From contig JARUXA010000001.1 in the NCBI GenBank assembly GCA_030433805.1, forward strand, positions 310,001 through 374,000: a stretch of 64,000 nucleotides of DNA. Direction: 5' to 3'. The DNA is from Sphingomonas sp. PsM26. Lineage in GTDB: Bacteria > Pseudomonadota > Alphaproteobacteria > Sphingomonadales > Sphingomonadaceae. Position 1 is the stretch's first letter. The number at the start of each line of letters is the position of its first letter. The notes beneath the pieces are model-generated. The model saw nothing but the letters and a program-made list of their open reading frames with translations, was not told the origin of the DNA and did not search any database. This document shows, piece by piece, positions 27,626 to 36,751 of this stretch. Position numbers and translations under genes: made by a program.

Positions 27626-29009
27626 GAACGAAACATCCAATGCGATGTGGGGCGGGCGCTTTGCCGAGGGTCCGGCTGCGGTCATGCGATCGATAAATGC
27701 CTCGATCCCGTTCGACAAGCGGCTGTGGCAACAGGATGTCGCGGGATCCAAGGCGCATGTCGCAATGCTCGGGCAGCAGGGCATCGTCTCGAGCGAGGAC
27801 GCCGCGACGATTTCGGCGGGGCTCGACACGGTCGCGGCGCATTATGCCGCGCATGGCGTGACCGAGGACATGGTCCTCGAGGACATCCACATGCAGACCG
27901 AAGCACGGCTCGCCGAGGCGATCGGGCCGGTCGCGGGGCGGCTCCACACCGCGCGGTCGCGCAACGACCAAGTCGCGACCGATTTCAAGCTTTGGGTGCG
28001 CGATGCGATCGATCAGGTCGATGCAGCCCTCGGCCAGTTCCAGGATGCGCTGCTGACCCGCGCGGAGGAACATGCCGCGAGCGTGATGCCCGGCTTTACG
28101 CATTTGCAAAGCGCGCAGCCGGTGACGCTCGGCCATCACCTGATGGCGTATCACGAGATGATCGCGCGCGACCGCAGCCGTTTCGCCGATGCGCGCGCGC
28201 GCGGCAATCTGTGCCCGCTCGGCTCGGCGGCGCTTGCCGGAACGGGCTTCCCGATCGACCGGACCATGACCGCGCAGGCGCTCGGGTTCGACGGGCCGAC
28301 GCGCAATTCGCTCGACGGCGTATCCGACCGCGACTTCGCGCTCGATTACCTGACCGCCGCGACGCAATGTTCGCTGCATCTCAGCCGGTTGGCCGAGGAA
28401 TTCGTGCTGTGGGCGTCGCAGCCGTTCGGCTTCGTCTCGCTGTCGGACCAATGGTCGACCGGTAGCTCGATCATGCCGCAGAAGCGCAACCCCGACGCCG
28501 CCGAACTGGTGCGTGGGCATGCGGGCCGCATCCTCGGGTGCATGACCGCGCTGATGGTGACGATGAAGGGCCTGCCGCTCGCCTATTCCAAGGACATGCA
28601 GGACGACAAACCGCCGGTGTTCGAGGCGCACGACCTGCTCGAACTGTCGATCGCGGCGATGACCGGGATGGTCGCGAGCGCGACGTTCAAGACCGAGCGG
28701 ATGCGGCAAGTTGCGGAATCGGGCTTTGCGACCGCGACCGATCTGGCGGACTGGCTGGTGCGCGAAGCTGGCGTGCCGTTCCGCGAGGCGCATCACATCA
28801 CGGGCCAGGCGGTGCGCCGCGCGGAGACGTTGGGCGTGATGCTCGATGCTCTGTCGCTCGACGATCTGCAGGCGATCGACCCGCGGATCGACGCGCGCGT
28901 GTTCGATGTGCTGAGCGTCGATGCCTCGGTCGCGAGCCGGACGAGCTTCGGCGGCACCGCCCCCAGCAACGTGCGCGCCGCGGTGGCGGCGGCGCGGGAA
29001 GGATCGTGA
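27624..29009 (+). CDS. argH: Argininosuccinate lyase
   Basis: 461 residues, the usual length. It splits argininosuccinate into arginine and fumarate. The N-terminus [16 protein letters not shown], the [14 protein letters not shown] region and the superfamily signature [12 protein letters not shown] (280-291, catalytic S282) are present. ATG 27624 gives the standard N-terminus; ATG 27609, five codons upstream, is also in frame. The longer frame reaching to 27210 is not plausible because it lies within the opposite gene. It is followed by a small lipoprotein gene and lysA. Confidence 0.96.
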   Translation: MNETSNAMWGGRFAEGPAAVMRSINASIPFDKRLWQQDVAGSKAHVAMLGQQGIVSSEDAATISAGLDTVAAHYAAHGVTEDMVLEDIHMQTEARLAEAIGPVAGRLHTARSRNDQVATDFKLWVRDAIDQVDAALGQFQDALLTRAEEHAASVMPGFTHLQSAQPVTLGHHLMAYHEMIARDRSRFADARARGNLCPLGSAALAGTGFPIDRTMTAQALGFDGPTRNSLDGVSDRDFALDYLTAATQCSLHLSRLAEEFVLWASQPFGFVSLSDQWSTGSSIMPQKRNPDAAELVRGHAGRILGCMTALMVTMKGLPLAYSKDMQDDKPPVFEAHDLLELSIAAMTGMVASATFKTERMRQVAESGFATATDLADWLVREAGVPFREAHHITGQAVRRAETLGVMLDALSLDDLQAIDPRIDARVFDVLSVDASVASRTSFGGTAPSNVRAAVAAAREGS

Positions 29010-29011
29010 CC

Positions 29012-29254
29012 ATGAAACGCTTGGCTGTCGGGTTTGCAGCGGGTCTCCTGCTGTCGGGCTGTGGCGCGTCCTCTGCGCTCAAACCGGCGGCGGGGCAGCC
29101 GCTCCCGGTAGCGCCTTATGGGGCCAAGGCGACACCGACACCCACGCAGTTGCTGACGCCCAGCAACCAGGCCCGACCCGAACGCAGCGATGAGCTGCTG
29201 AAGAATTCCCAGGAACGGCGCGGCGACGAATTCGACTTGCCCCCGCCCAATTGA
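29012..29254 (+). CDS. Small lipoprotein, LptM-like
   Basis: 80 residues. The signal peptide MKRLAVGFAAGLLLSGCGAS has lipobox LSGC. The mature part starts CGASSALKPAAGQPLPVAP, loosely like LptM/YifL (a CG-x-GPL-x-P pattern), then becomes Pro/Thr-rich and ends acidic (DEFDLPPPN). It sits between argH and lysA, two bases after argH. LptM in E. coli helps maturation of the LPS translocon LptDE and is encoded next to dapF/lys genes. The match is weak enough that the function remains tentative. Confidence 0.75.
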   Translation: MKRLAVGFAAGLLLSGCGASSALKPAAGQPLPVAPYGAKATPTPTQLLTPSNQARPERSDELLKNSQERRGDEFDLPPPN

Positions 29255-29266
29255 TCGGCTGATTTC

Positions 29267-30535
29267 ATGGATCATTTTGCTCTCGTCGACGGCGTGATGC
29301 ACTGCGAGGGCGTGCCGTTGCCGGCGATCGCCGAGGCAGTCGGCTCGCCCGTCTATGTCTATTCCTCCGCGACCTTCCAGCGGCACGCGCGCGTGTTCCG
29401 CGAGGGACTGGCGGCGGCGGGCGACGTTCACCTCGCCTATGCGATCAAGGCCAACCCCAACCTCGCGGTGCTCCGCCTGCTCGCCAATGCGGGGTACGGC
29501 GCGGACGTCGTCTCGGGCGGCGAACTCGCGCGTGCGCTGGCGGCGGGGATTCCGGCGGCGGACGTGGTGTTCTCAGGGGTCGGCAAGACGCGTGAGGAAC
29601 TGGTCCGCGCGCTCGATTGCGGGCTTGGCCAGTTCAACCTCGAGCTCGAGGAAGAGGGCGTCGTCCTCGCGCAACTCGCGACCGAGCGTGGTGTGACCGC
29701 GAACGCGACGCTCCGCGTCAATCCGGACGTCGATGCAGGCACGCACGCCAAGATCTCGACCGGCAAGCGCGAGAACAAGTTCGGCGTGCCGATCGACCAG
29801 GCGCCTGCGATCTTCGGGCGGCTGGCGGGGTTGCCGGGGCTCAACCTGCGCGGGATCGCGGTGCATATCGGCAGCCAGCTGGGTGATCTCGCGCCGATGG
29901 AAGCGGCGTATCGTCGGGTCGGCGCGCTGATGGCCGAGTTGCGCGGCGCAGGGCATATGATCGACCGGATCGATCTCGGTGGCGGGCTTGGCGTGCCGTA
30001 TCGCGAGGGCGACGTGTTCCCGAGCCCAGCCGATTTCGGCGCGATGGTGGCGCGGGTGACGCGCGATTGGGGCGTGACGTTGATGTTCGAGCCCGGGCGC
30101 GTGATCGCGGGCAATGCGGGGGTGCTGCTGACCAAGGTCATCTGGGTCAAGCCGGGGGTGACCAACCCCTATGTCATCGTCGACGCCGCGATGAACGATC
30201 TCGCGCGGCCCGCCTTGTACGATGCGTGGCATGATTTCGCGGCGGTGCGCCCGAACGGGCGGCGGATGATGGCGAATATCGCGGGGCCGGTGTGCGAAAG
30301 CGGCGACACCTTCGCAATGGGGCGCGACATCGATGAAGTGGTGAGCGGCGATCTCGCGGTGTTCCGCACCGCGGGCGCGTACGGCGCGACGATGGCGAGC
30401 ACGTACAACAGCCGCGCGCTGGTGCCCGAGGTTCTCGTGGACGGCGATCGCTTCGCGGTGGTCGCGGACCGGATCAACCCCGAGACGATCCTTGCCGCCG
30501 AACGCCTGCCCGAATGGCTCAAGCCGAACGCATGA
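29267..30535 (+). CDS. lysA: Diaminopimelate decarboxylase
   Basis: 422 residues, a fold-III PLP enzyme that makes lysine from meso-diaminopimelate. The PLP lysine is K61 in YAIKANPNLAVL. The barrel motifs HIGSQLGDL and DLGGGLGVPY bind the cofactor, and the catalytic-loop cysteine is C343 in PVCESGDTFAMGRDI. It lies 12 bases after the lipoprotein gene and overlaps the next gene by four bases (ATGA), so the argH-lipoprotein-lysA-dehydrogenase-ZntB set is likely one transcript. Confidence 0.96.
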   Translation: MDHFALVDGVMHCEGVPLPAIAEAVGSPVYVYSSATFQRHARVFREGLAAAGDVHLAYAIKANPNLAVLRLLANAGYGADVVSGGELARALAAGIPAADVVFSGVGKTREELVRALDCGLGQFNLELEEEGVVLAQLATERGVTANATLRVNPDVDAGTHAKISTGKRENKFGVPIDQAPAIFGRLAGLPGLNLRGIAVHIGSQLGDLAPMEAAYRRVGALMAELRGAGHMIDRIDLGGGLGVPYREGDVFPSPADFGAMVARVTRDWGVTLMFEPGRVIAGNAGVLLTKVIWVKPGVTNPYVIVDAAMNDLARPALYDAWHDFAAVRPNGRRMMANIAGPVCESGDTFAMGRDIDEVVSGDLAVFRTAGAYGATMASTYNSRALVPEVLVDGDRFAVVADRINPETILAAERLPEWLKPNA

Positions 30536-31299
30536 CGCTCCACAGTCTTCCGCTGTTCGTCCGGCTGGCGGGTCGCCCGGTGATGCTGCTTGGCGAGGGC
30601 GAACCCGCGGATGCCAAACGGCGGTTGCTCGAGCGTGCGGGTGCGGTGATCGTCGGCGAGGCGGCGACCGCTTCGCTTGCGATCGTGGCGATCGAGGATG
30701 ATCTTGAAGCGCGCGGCGCGATCGATCGGCTGAAGGCACGCGGCGTGCTGGTCAATGCGGTCGACCGGCCCGACGATTGCGACTTTACGCTGCCTGCGAT
30801 CATCGACCGCAGCCCGGTGCTGATCGCGATCGGGACGGGCGGTGCATCGGCGGGGCTGGCGGCGGCGTTGCGCCAGCGGCTGGAGGCGATGCTGCCCGCG
30901 ACTTTGGGGCCGCTCGCCGACCGGTTGAACGCGATGCGCGGCGCGATCCGGCTGGTGCTGCCCGCGCTCGATGATCGTCGGCGCGCATTGGGGCGGGCGT
31001 TTGCGCAAGGCGGGCCGCTCGATCCGCTGACGGCGGCGCCCGAGGCGGTGCCGGGGTGGCTGGTCGATGCGACCGCCTCGCCCGACCGGCTGGTGACGAT
31101 CCGGCTGACCTCGGCCGATCCCGACGATTTGACGCTGGGGCAGGCGCGGGCGCTGGCGCTCGCCGACCGGATCTATGCGCCCGCCGCGACGCCGTCCGCG
31201 ATTCTCGACCGGTCGCGCGCGGATGCGGTGCGGGTCGTGTCCGAGCTGCCGCCGGTCGAAGGCGAAGCGGGGCTGACGATCTGGATGGAGCTTCGATGA
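30532..31299 (+). CDS. Siroheme-synthase N-terminal-like protein (precorrin-2 dehydrogenase type)
   Basis: 255 residues. The N-terminus LPLFVRLAGRPVMLLGEGEP is the CysG-N/Met8 Rossmann start, with AKRRLLERAGAVIV following. The middle contains PAIIDRSPVLIAIGTGGASAG, a strong family box. It would oxidise precorrin-2 to sirohydrochlorin for sirohaem. The nucleotide-binding loop is GEGEPAD where GGGxVA is typical, so activity should be tested. The CysG methyltransferase domain is absent. Start 30532 overlaps the lysA stop; ATG 30514 would extend it by six residues. Confidence 0.82.
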   Translation: MTLHSLPLFVRLAGRPVMLLGEGEPADAKRRLLERAGAVIVGEAATASLAIVAIEDDLEARGAIDRLKARGVLVNAVDRPDDCDFTLPAIIDRSPVLIAIGTGGASAGLAAALRQRLEAMLPATLGPLADRLNAMRGAIRLVLPALDDRRRALGRAFAQGGPLDPLTAAPEAVPGWLVDATASPDRLVTIRLTSADPDDLTLGQARALALADRIYAPAATPSAILDRSRADAVRVVSELPPVEGEAGLTIWMELR

Positions 31300-32246
31300 G
31301 TGGGTTTGCGTACCGGGTGGCGGAAGGGAAGGCCGAGCGGCTCGACATCGCCGCGGCGATGGAGGCGACCGGCGAGCTAATCTGGATTCATCTGACGAGC
31401 AACGACGAGCAGGCGCAAAGCTGGCTCGGCGAGACCGCGGGCCTGCCCGACTATGTCGTCGACGTGCTGACCACGACCGAATCGCGCCCGCGCTGCGATG
31501 CGTTGGGCGAGGGCGCGTTCCTCAATTTGCGCGGCCGCTCGAACGAGGAAATGACGGCGTCGGACCCGCTCGCTTCGGTGCGGATCTACGCGGTCGCGGG
31601 CCGGGTGTTTTCGGTGACGCGGCGGACGCTGACCGCGGTCGACGACGTGGTGAAGTCGGTCGAGGGCGGGACGATCGCAGACCCGGGCGACCTGATCGCG
31701 GAATTCGCCAGCGCGATCACCGAGGAGCTCGACCCCGAAGTCGGCCAGTTGGGCGATGAGCTCGACGATTGCGAGGCGGATCTGGATGCCGACAAGGTGT
31801 TCGAACTGCGCCGCAAGGTGACCAAGGTGCGCAGCACCGCGATCGGCTATCGCCGCTTCGTCCAGCCGCAGCGCGCCGCGCTCGAGAAGCTGGCGGCGCT
31901 GCCGTGCGACTGGTTGCACGACGATGACCGGCTGCATCTGAATTCCGCCGCCGATCGTGCCGCGCGGATGGCGGAAGAATTGGAGGCGATCCGCGAGCGC
32001 TCGGCGCTGATGCATGAGGCGCTGACCGATTTGCGCGCGGAACAGATCGATTCACGCTCGCTGCTGATCTCGATCGTGGCGCTGATCTTCCTGCCGCTGA
32101 CGTTCCTGACCGGGCTGTACGGGATGAACGTCGAGGGACTGCCGTTCGCCAAGGAGCCGTGGGCGTTCGATGTGATCGGGGGCGTGTGCATCGCGATCAC
32201 GGTGGGGATCATCGGCTATTTCAGCGCGAAACGGTGGTTCGGGTAG
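31296..32246 (+). CDS. CorA-superfamily metal transporter, ZntB-like
   Basis: 316 residues. A soluble N-terminal alpha/beta domain and a long helical stalk precede two C-terminal membrane helices. The pore motif is YGMNVEGLPF (GMN), with LIFLPLTFLTGLYGMN as the first helix. The extended GMNVEGLP form points to ZntB (Zn transport) rather than CorA (Mg), but substrate cannot be decided from the sequence. The start overlaps the previous stop (ATGA). The gene converges on fliS across a repeat. Confidence 0.88.
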   Translation: MSGFAYRVAEGKAERLDIAAAMEATGELIWIHLTSNDEQAQSWLGETAGLPDYVVDVLTTTESRPRCDALGEGAFLNLRGRSNEEMTASDPLASVRIYAVAGRVFSVTRRTLTAVDDVVKSVEGGTIADPGDLIAEFASAITEELDPEVGQLGDELDDCEADLDADKVFELRRKVTKVRSTAIGYRRFVQPQRAALEKLAALPCDWLHDDDRLHLNSAADRAARMAEELEAIRERSALMHEALTDLRAEQIDSRSLLISIVALIFLPLTFLTGLYGMNVEGLPFAKEPWAFDVIGGVCIAITVGIIGYFSAKRWFG

Positions 32247-32299
32247 CAGGGCTTCCTTCGGGAGACCTCCGCGAAAATTGGGTTGCGGACCCGGCATTA

Positions 32300-32390
32300 C
32301 CGTTTTCCCGCGAAGGCGGGAATCCAGCGCCAAGCAGAACAACGGCTGACAGCTCTCGCGACTCCTGGACTCCCGCCTTCGCGGGAATGA
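32300..32390. repeat. Palindromic repeat, family B copy 2
   Basis: Arms CGTTTTCCCGCGAAGGCGGG and its inverse CTCCCGCCTTCGCGGGAATG. It lies in the junction between the convergent ZntB-like and fliS genes. Confidence 0.88.
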
Positions 32391-32429
32391 AGGGACTAGG
32401 GGGGTGGTGAAGTCCCCTGAAGCCAACCG

Positions 32430-32834
32430 TTACGCCGCGCGCGCGGTGCGCCAGGCCTGGCCGATCTCGTCGAGCGTGTCCGCGACGTCGCGGAACGGGG
32501 CGGGATCGTTGCCGACCGCGGCGTTGACGACCGTCATCCGCGTGCCGGCATACAGCCGGGCGAGTGCAGGGGCGACCGTGCCGCCATTGTCGAAATCGAG
32601 CCCGGCTTCGAGCGCGAACAGGATCGCGGTCGCGCGCGTCACCTTGTCGCTCTTCATCTTGTAATTGTTGTTCTCCGCCGCCCAGGCGGCGCCGCGGAGC
32701 GCCCGGATCGCCTGGTCGTAGAGCAACTGGACGAGCGCCGGGCCATCCGCCTCGGCGGTCTGGCCGGCAACTTCGATCTGGCGATAGGTCGCTTCCGGGT
32801 TGCGGCCGAAGGGCGACGCGTAGGCGAGCGTCAT
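32430..32834 (-). CDS. fliS: Flagellar export chaperone FliS
   Basis: 134 residues, a small all-helical protein. The N-terminal segment NPEATYRQIEVAGQT and the box LVQLLYDQAIRALRGAAWA are FliS-like. It binds the C-terminal end of newly made flagellin in the cytosol and prevents early polymerisation. The start ATG 32834 overlaps the fliD stop (ATGA), which fits the common fliD-fliS pair and chooses this start over the one at 32849. Last gene of the flagellar operon. Confidence 0.9.
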   Translation of the reverse strand: MTLAYASPFGRNPEATYRQIEVAGQTAEADGPALVQLLYDQAIRALRGAAWAAENNNYKMKSDKVTRATAILFALEAGLDFDNGGTVAPALARLYAGTRMTVVNAAVGNDPAPFRDVADTLDEIGQAWRTARAA

Positions 32835-34321
32835 GAGGACTTGTTCCACTGATCGATCTGGTTCTGCAACTGCGTCTGGGTCGCCTTATACGCCGCGACC
32901 TTCGCGTCGGAGGCGGCATATTGCTTGGTCAGCCGCTCCTTGTAGACCGCAGCGTCGGACGTGACCTTCTCCTCGGCGACCGAAACCTTGGTCTTGGCGG
33001 CGGTGTAGAGCGCGGTGCTGGCGACGAGGCCGGTGATCTCGGTGCGGCCGTTGATGACCGTCTTCCTGCTGACTGCGGCAGTCGAGATGGCGTTAAGCGC
33101 GGCGGAAATGCCGCCGCCGGTCGCGCCGGTGCCATCCGCGAACATCGCCTCGACCGCGTCGGGGGTCTTGGTGAGCGCGGCGGTGAGCTGCGCCGCGTCG
33201 ACGCTGAGCGTCCCGTCCTTGTTGGTCTTGACCCCGATGCCGGACAGCGTGTTGGGCGCACCTGCGGCACCACCGGTGGTAAGCGGGGTCAGCGTCATCC
33301 CGCGCAGCGAGCGCAGCAGGTTGGTCGCGCTGAAATCGTTGCGCAGCGGGCCCGATGCGGCGTCGGTCTCGGTCTTCAGTTCGGCGAGCAGCTGGTTGTA
33401 GGTTTCGACGAAATCGTTGACCGCCTGGGTCAGTCCTGCGGTCGGCGTCGCGCTGCCGAGCACGACCGGTTTGCCCGCGGCGGTGACGCTTGTGAGCGTG
33501 AGCTTCACGCCGTCGACCAGATCCGAGATCGTGTTGCTCGAGCGTTCGACCGGAGTGCCGTTGATCGACAGCTTGGCGTTGGCGGCGGATCCGGTGATCG
33601 TGCTGGCAGGCGCACTGCCACCGACGTTGAGCTGCGCCAGTCCGGTCGAATCGCCGCTGAGCGTGAACGCCTTGTCGGTGCCGGTGGGCCCTTTGAGCGA
33701 CAGCCGCGCCTTGCCGTCGGTATCGGTGACGATCGTCGCGGTCGTCCCGCTGTTCGCGGCGTTGATCGCCTTGGCGATTCCATCGAGCGTGTTGTTGGTG
33801 GAGTCGATCGTGATCGCGAAGCTCTTGGTGTCGCCGGTCAGGCCGGAGACGGCCGCGTCCTTTGCGGTGCCGAGCGTCAGTGTCAGCGTGCCGGTGCCGA
33901 CCTCGGCGGAGCGGCTGGCGAATTTGGTCGTGTTCGTCGACGTCTGTGCGGTGGCGAGCTGGGTTACCTCGACGAATGCCGACAGGCCCGACAGTTTGGC
34001 ACCCGACAGCGCGCTGGCGGTGAGGACACTGGTGTCGCTGCTGGTCGGCTGGGTCTGGAGGCTGCCGCCCTTGACCAGCGTGGTGAGGGCCGTGGCGAAG
34101 CTGGTGATGCCGCTCTGCACCTTGGCGACCGAGGAAATCTGCGCGGTAAGCGTGGTGTCCTGCTTGGTGAGCTGCAGGTTCTTGGACGCGAACTGTGCCT
34201 GGGTGAGCGAGGCGACGAGGCTTGCGGTATCGACGCCCGAGCCTGCGTTGAGCGAGTTGAGCAGCGACTGGCCGATCGTGGTCGAGCCGGTCGTGGAGGT
34301 GGCGCTGGTCGTGGTCGTCAT
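32831..34321 (-). CDS. fliD: Flagellar filament cap protein FliD
   Basis: 496 residues. The N-terminus (SLLNSLNAGSGVDTASLVAS) is the FliD_N start, and the protein is rich in Ser, Thr and Ala like other secreted axial proteins. The C-terminal FliD domain contains DFVETYNQLLAELKTETDAA and ends in a coiled-coil (YAASDAKVAAYKATQTQLQN). It forms the cap at the filament tip and directs flagellin assembly. It is separated from flhB by 83 bases. Confidence 0.92.
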   Translation of the reverse strand: MTTTTSATSTTGSTTIGQSLLNSLNAGSGVDTASLVASLTQAQFASKNLQLTKQDTTLTAQISSVAKVQSGITSFATALTTLVKGGSLQTQPTSSDTSVLTASALSGAKLSGLSAFVEVTQLATAQTSTNTTKFASRSAEVGTGTLTLTLGTAKDAAVSGLTGDTKSFAITIDSTNNTLDGIAKAINAANSGTTATIVTDTDGKARLSLKGPTGTDKAFTLSGDSTGLAQLNVGGSAPASTITGSAANAKLSINGTPVERSSNTISDLVDGVKLTLTSVTAAGKPVVLGSATPTAGLTQAVNDFVETYNQLLAELKTETDAASGPLRNDFSATNLLRSLRGMTLTPLTTGGAAGAPNTLSGIGVKTNKDGTLSVDAAQLTAALTKTPDAVEAMFADGTGATGGGISAALNAISTAAVSRKTVINGRTEITGLVASTALYTAAKTKVSVAEEKVTSDAAVYKERLTKQYAASDAKVAAYKATQTQLQNQIDQWNKSS

Positions 34322-34404
34322 GTGGTCGGTCCCATCGCTCTGCTCTCAAGGTAGAACGGCGGGGGCGGCGGAAACTTTAGGGGTTTTCCGCTTTTTCTGG
34401 CCCC

Positions 34405-35532
34405 TTACGCCGGCTGAACACCATTCTCGTCGTAGCGCGCGGTTTCGGGGACGAAGATCGGCGGCGGCAGGCCACCCGCCTCGGCGTTGAGCCCGAACAC
34501 GAACGCGAGCACCGTCGCCAGCGCGACATACAGGTCGTCGCGGACTTCCTGCCCCTCACGGCTGGTGTAATAGACCGCGCGGGCAAGTGCTGGATATTCG
34601 AGCACCGGGATCTGCGTTTCCGCGCCCAGGTCGCGGATCGCGAGCGCGACCACGCCGCGGCCCTTGGCGACCACCACCGGCACCTGATCGTTCATGCGGT
34701 CGTAGCGCAGGGCGACCGCGAAATGGGTCGGGTTGGTGAGGATGACATGCGCTTCGCCGACACTCTTGCGCATGCTGCGCATCGACATCTCGCGCTGGCG
34801 CTGGCGTAAAGCGCCCTTGGCTTCGGGCGAGCCTTCGGTTTCCTTATTCTCGTCGCGGATCGCCTGTTTGGACATGCGCAGCTTGCTGAGGCGCTGGAAC
34901 AGCTGGAGCGGGACGTCGATCCCGGCGATCGCGACCATGCCGAACGCCATCGTGAACAGCACGGTGAGGAACGTCCCCGTCAGCGCAGCGACCGCGGTGC
35001 TGAAGCTGCTCGACGACAGCCCCATCGACATGTGCGCGACCTGGCCGAGCAGATACCAGCCGATGCTGCCGAGCAGTGCGACCTTGAGCAAGGCCTTGCC
35101 GAGTTCGATCCACCCCTGCGGCCCGAAGATTCGCTTCAATCCCGACGCCGGATTGATTCGCGACGCCTTGGGCGCGAGCAGGCTGCCGTTGAACCCGATG
35201 TGGCCGAGCCCCGCCTGGCTGAGGATCGCCGCAACGAAGCTGATCGCGAGCAAGGAAATGAGCGCGGGTGCGACTTTCCAGCCGCTTTGCGCAAGCGGGC
35301 GGAAGGGTTCGAAATCCTCGATGTCGCGGTGATCGAACGAGAAGCTCGCCGCCATGATCTCCTTGCACGCGCCCACCAGCGACGGCCCCATCACCGCCAG
35401 CCACGCCATGCCGGCGAGCATCATCAGCGCGGTCGCGAATTCGCGGGATTTGAGGATGTCGCCCTTCTCGACCGCGTCGCGCTTGCGCTTTTCGGTCGGG
35501 GCTTCGGTCCGTTCGCCGCCTTCCTCCGACAT
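34405..35532 (-). CDS. flhB: Flagellar export switch protein FlhB
   Basis: 375 residues. The N-terminal GGERTEAPTEKRKRDAVEKG is the family start. Four membrane helices follow, then the cytoplasmic autocleavage domain with NPTH at 267-270 in ILTNPTHFAVALRY, close to the position in E. coli. It switches export from rod/hook to filament substrates. The frame extends well upstream in another gene, but ATG 35532 shares a base with the fliR stop and gives the standard start. Confidence 0.95.
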   Translation of the reverse strand: MSEEGGERTEAPTEKRKRDAVEKGDILKSREFATALMMLAGMAWLAVMGPSLVGACKEIMAASFSFDHRDIEDFEPFRPLAQSGWKVAPALISLLAISFVAAILSQAGLGHIGFNGSLLAPKASRINPASGLKRIFGPQGWIELGKALLKVALLGSIGWYLLGQVAHMSMGLSSSSFSTAVAALTGTFLTVLFTMAFGMVAIAGIDVPLQLFQRLSKLRMSKQAIRDENKETEGSPEAKGALRQRQREMSMRSMRKSVGEAHVILTNPTHFAVALRYDRMNDQVPVVVAKGRGVVALAIRDLGAETQIPVLEYPALARAVYYTSREGQEVRDDLYVALATVLAFVFGLNAEAGGLPPPIFVPETARYDENGVQPA

Positions 35533-36311
35533 CAGCCAAGCACCAGTGTCTGCGCGGCGGCGAGGCCTTCCTGGACGATCACGAGCATGTAATCGCCCAT
35601 CGTCGGGAAGGCCATGGCGAGCGCGATGACGCCGACCGCGAGGCTGGCGGGCATGCCGACCGCGAACAGGTTGAGCGACGGGGCCGAGCGCGAGATCATC
35701 CCCACGATCAGATTGAGGCACAACAGCAGGAACCCGACCGGCAGCGCGAGCAGGAGTCCTGCAAGGAACGTATAGCCGCCGAACAACGCGATATTCTCGA
35801 GCTGCGCGGGTTTGAGCCAGGCGGCGCCGGGAGGCAGCGCGTCGTAGCTTTTGACGATCATCTCGACCAGCACGAGGTGCCCGTTGACGCTGAGAAACAG
35901 CAGCGTGAGCATCATCGTGAAGAACTGGCCGAGCGCCGGGGTCGACTTGCCGTTCTGCGGGTCGATCGCGGAGGCGAAGCCGATCCCCATCGAGGTGCCG
36001 ATCAATTCGCTGGCGAGCGCAGGTGCGGCGAAGGCGATCTGCAGGATGAAGCCGATCGCGAGGCCGACGAGCGCCTCCGCCGCGACCGCGAGGATCGTCG
36101 CGAGCGCGAAGATGTGTTCGGGCGGGGTGATGGTCCGCGACCCGAGCACGAGCACGCCGATCGCACCCGACAGCGAGACGCGCACGACCAGCGGGATCGA
36201 CACCGCGCTGAACACCGGGGCGGCGATGAACGCCGCGCTGATCCGGACCATGACAAAGATCAACGCCCACATCTGGGGCTCGATCGAGAGGCCGAGGCCT
36301 AGCGGACCCAT
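35532..36311 (-). CDS. fliR: Flagellar export gate protein FliR
   Basis: 259 residues with six or more membrane helices. Recognisable stretches are MVRISAAFIAAPVFSAVSIP and the loop GFASAIDPQNGKSTPALGQF, a strong FliR box. It forms the export gate with FliP and FliQ. A 166-base gap filled by repeats separates it from fliQ, unusual in this otherwise tight operon. Confidence 0.94.
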   Translation of the reverse strand: MGPLGLGLSIEPQMWALIFVMVRISAAFIAAPVFSAVSIPLVVRVSLSGAIGVLVLGSRTITPPEHIFALATILAVAAEALVGLAIGFILQIAFAAPALASELIGTSMGIGFASAIDPQNGKSTPALGQFFTMMLTLLFLSVNGHLVLVEMIVKSYDALPPGAAWLKPAQLENIALFGGYTFLAGLLLALPVGFLLLCLNLIVGMISRSAPSLNLFAVGMPASLAVGVIALAMAFPTMGDYMLVIVQEGLAAAQTLVLG

Positions 36312-36344
36312 TGGCGCTCCGGGCTGGCGACGGTCGCCCCAACC

Positions 36345-36460
36345 GCCGTTCGGGCTGAGCGAAGTCGAAGCCTCATGCGCTGCGCAGGCCCTTCGACTTC
36401 GCTCAGGGCGAACGGATGGTGGGCGCGTGCAAGCCCTTCGACTTCGCTCAGGGCGAACGG
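36345..36460. repeat. Palindromic repeat family D (one full element plus a half) inside the flagellar operon
   Basis: Full element 36345-36415 (CCGTTCGGGCTGAGCGAAGT and its inverse around GCGCTGCGCAG), then a half copy GCCCTTCGACTTCGCTCAGG at 36433-36460. It fills the fliQ-fliR gap. A strong stem here could weaken expression of the downstream genes fliR, flhB, fliD and fliS. Confidence 0.88.
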
Positions 36461-36477
36461 AGGTCGGGCGCGGGCGA

Positions 36478-36747
36478 TCATCGCACCAGATCCGGAATCC
36501 GCTCGAAAATGCCGATCGTAAAATCGCTCAGCAGCCCGATAATCAGCGAGCCGAACACCAGCAGCGAAATCCCGACGACGATCAGCTTGGGGACGAACGA
36601 CAGCGTCTGCTCGTTGATCGACGTCGCCGCCTGGATCATGCCGGTCAGCAACCCCGCGAGCAACGCTGGGATCAGGATCGGCGCGGAGGCGAGCGCTAGC
36701 ACCCACATCGTCTGATGCGCGACCGTCAGGAAATATTGTGCATCCAT
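36478..36747 (-). CDS. fliQ: Flagellar export gate protein FliQ
   Basis: 89 residues with two membrane helices (MWVLALASAPILIPALLAGL and LIVVGISLLVFGSLIIGLLS). The loop GLLTGMIQAATSINEQTLSF is the FliQ signature. It starts 4 bases after fliP and its product assembles with FliP and FliR into the export channel. Confidence 0.95.
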   Translation of the reverse strand: MDAQYFLTVAHQTMWVLALASAPILIPALLAGLLTGMIQAATSINEQTLSFVPKLIVVGISLLVFGSLIIGLLSDFTIGIFERIPDLVR

Positions 36748-36751
36748 GCGC

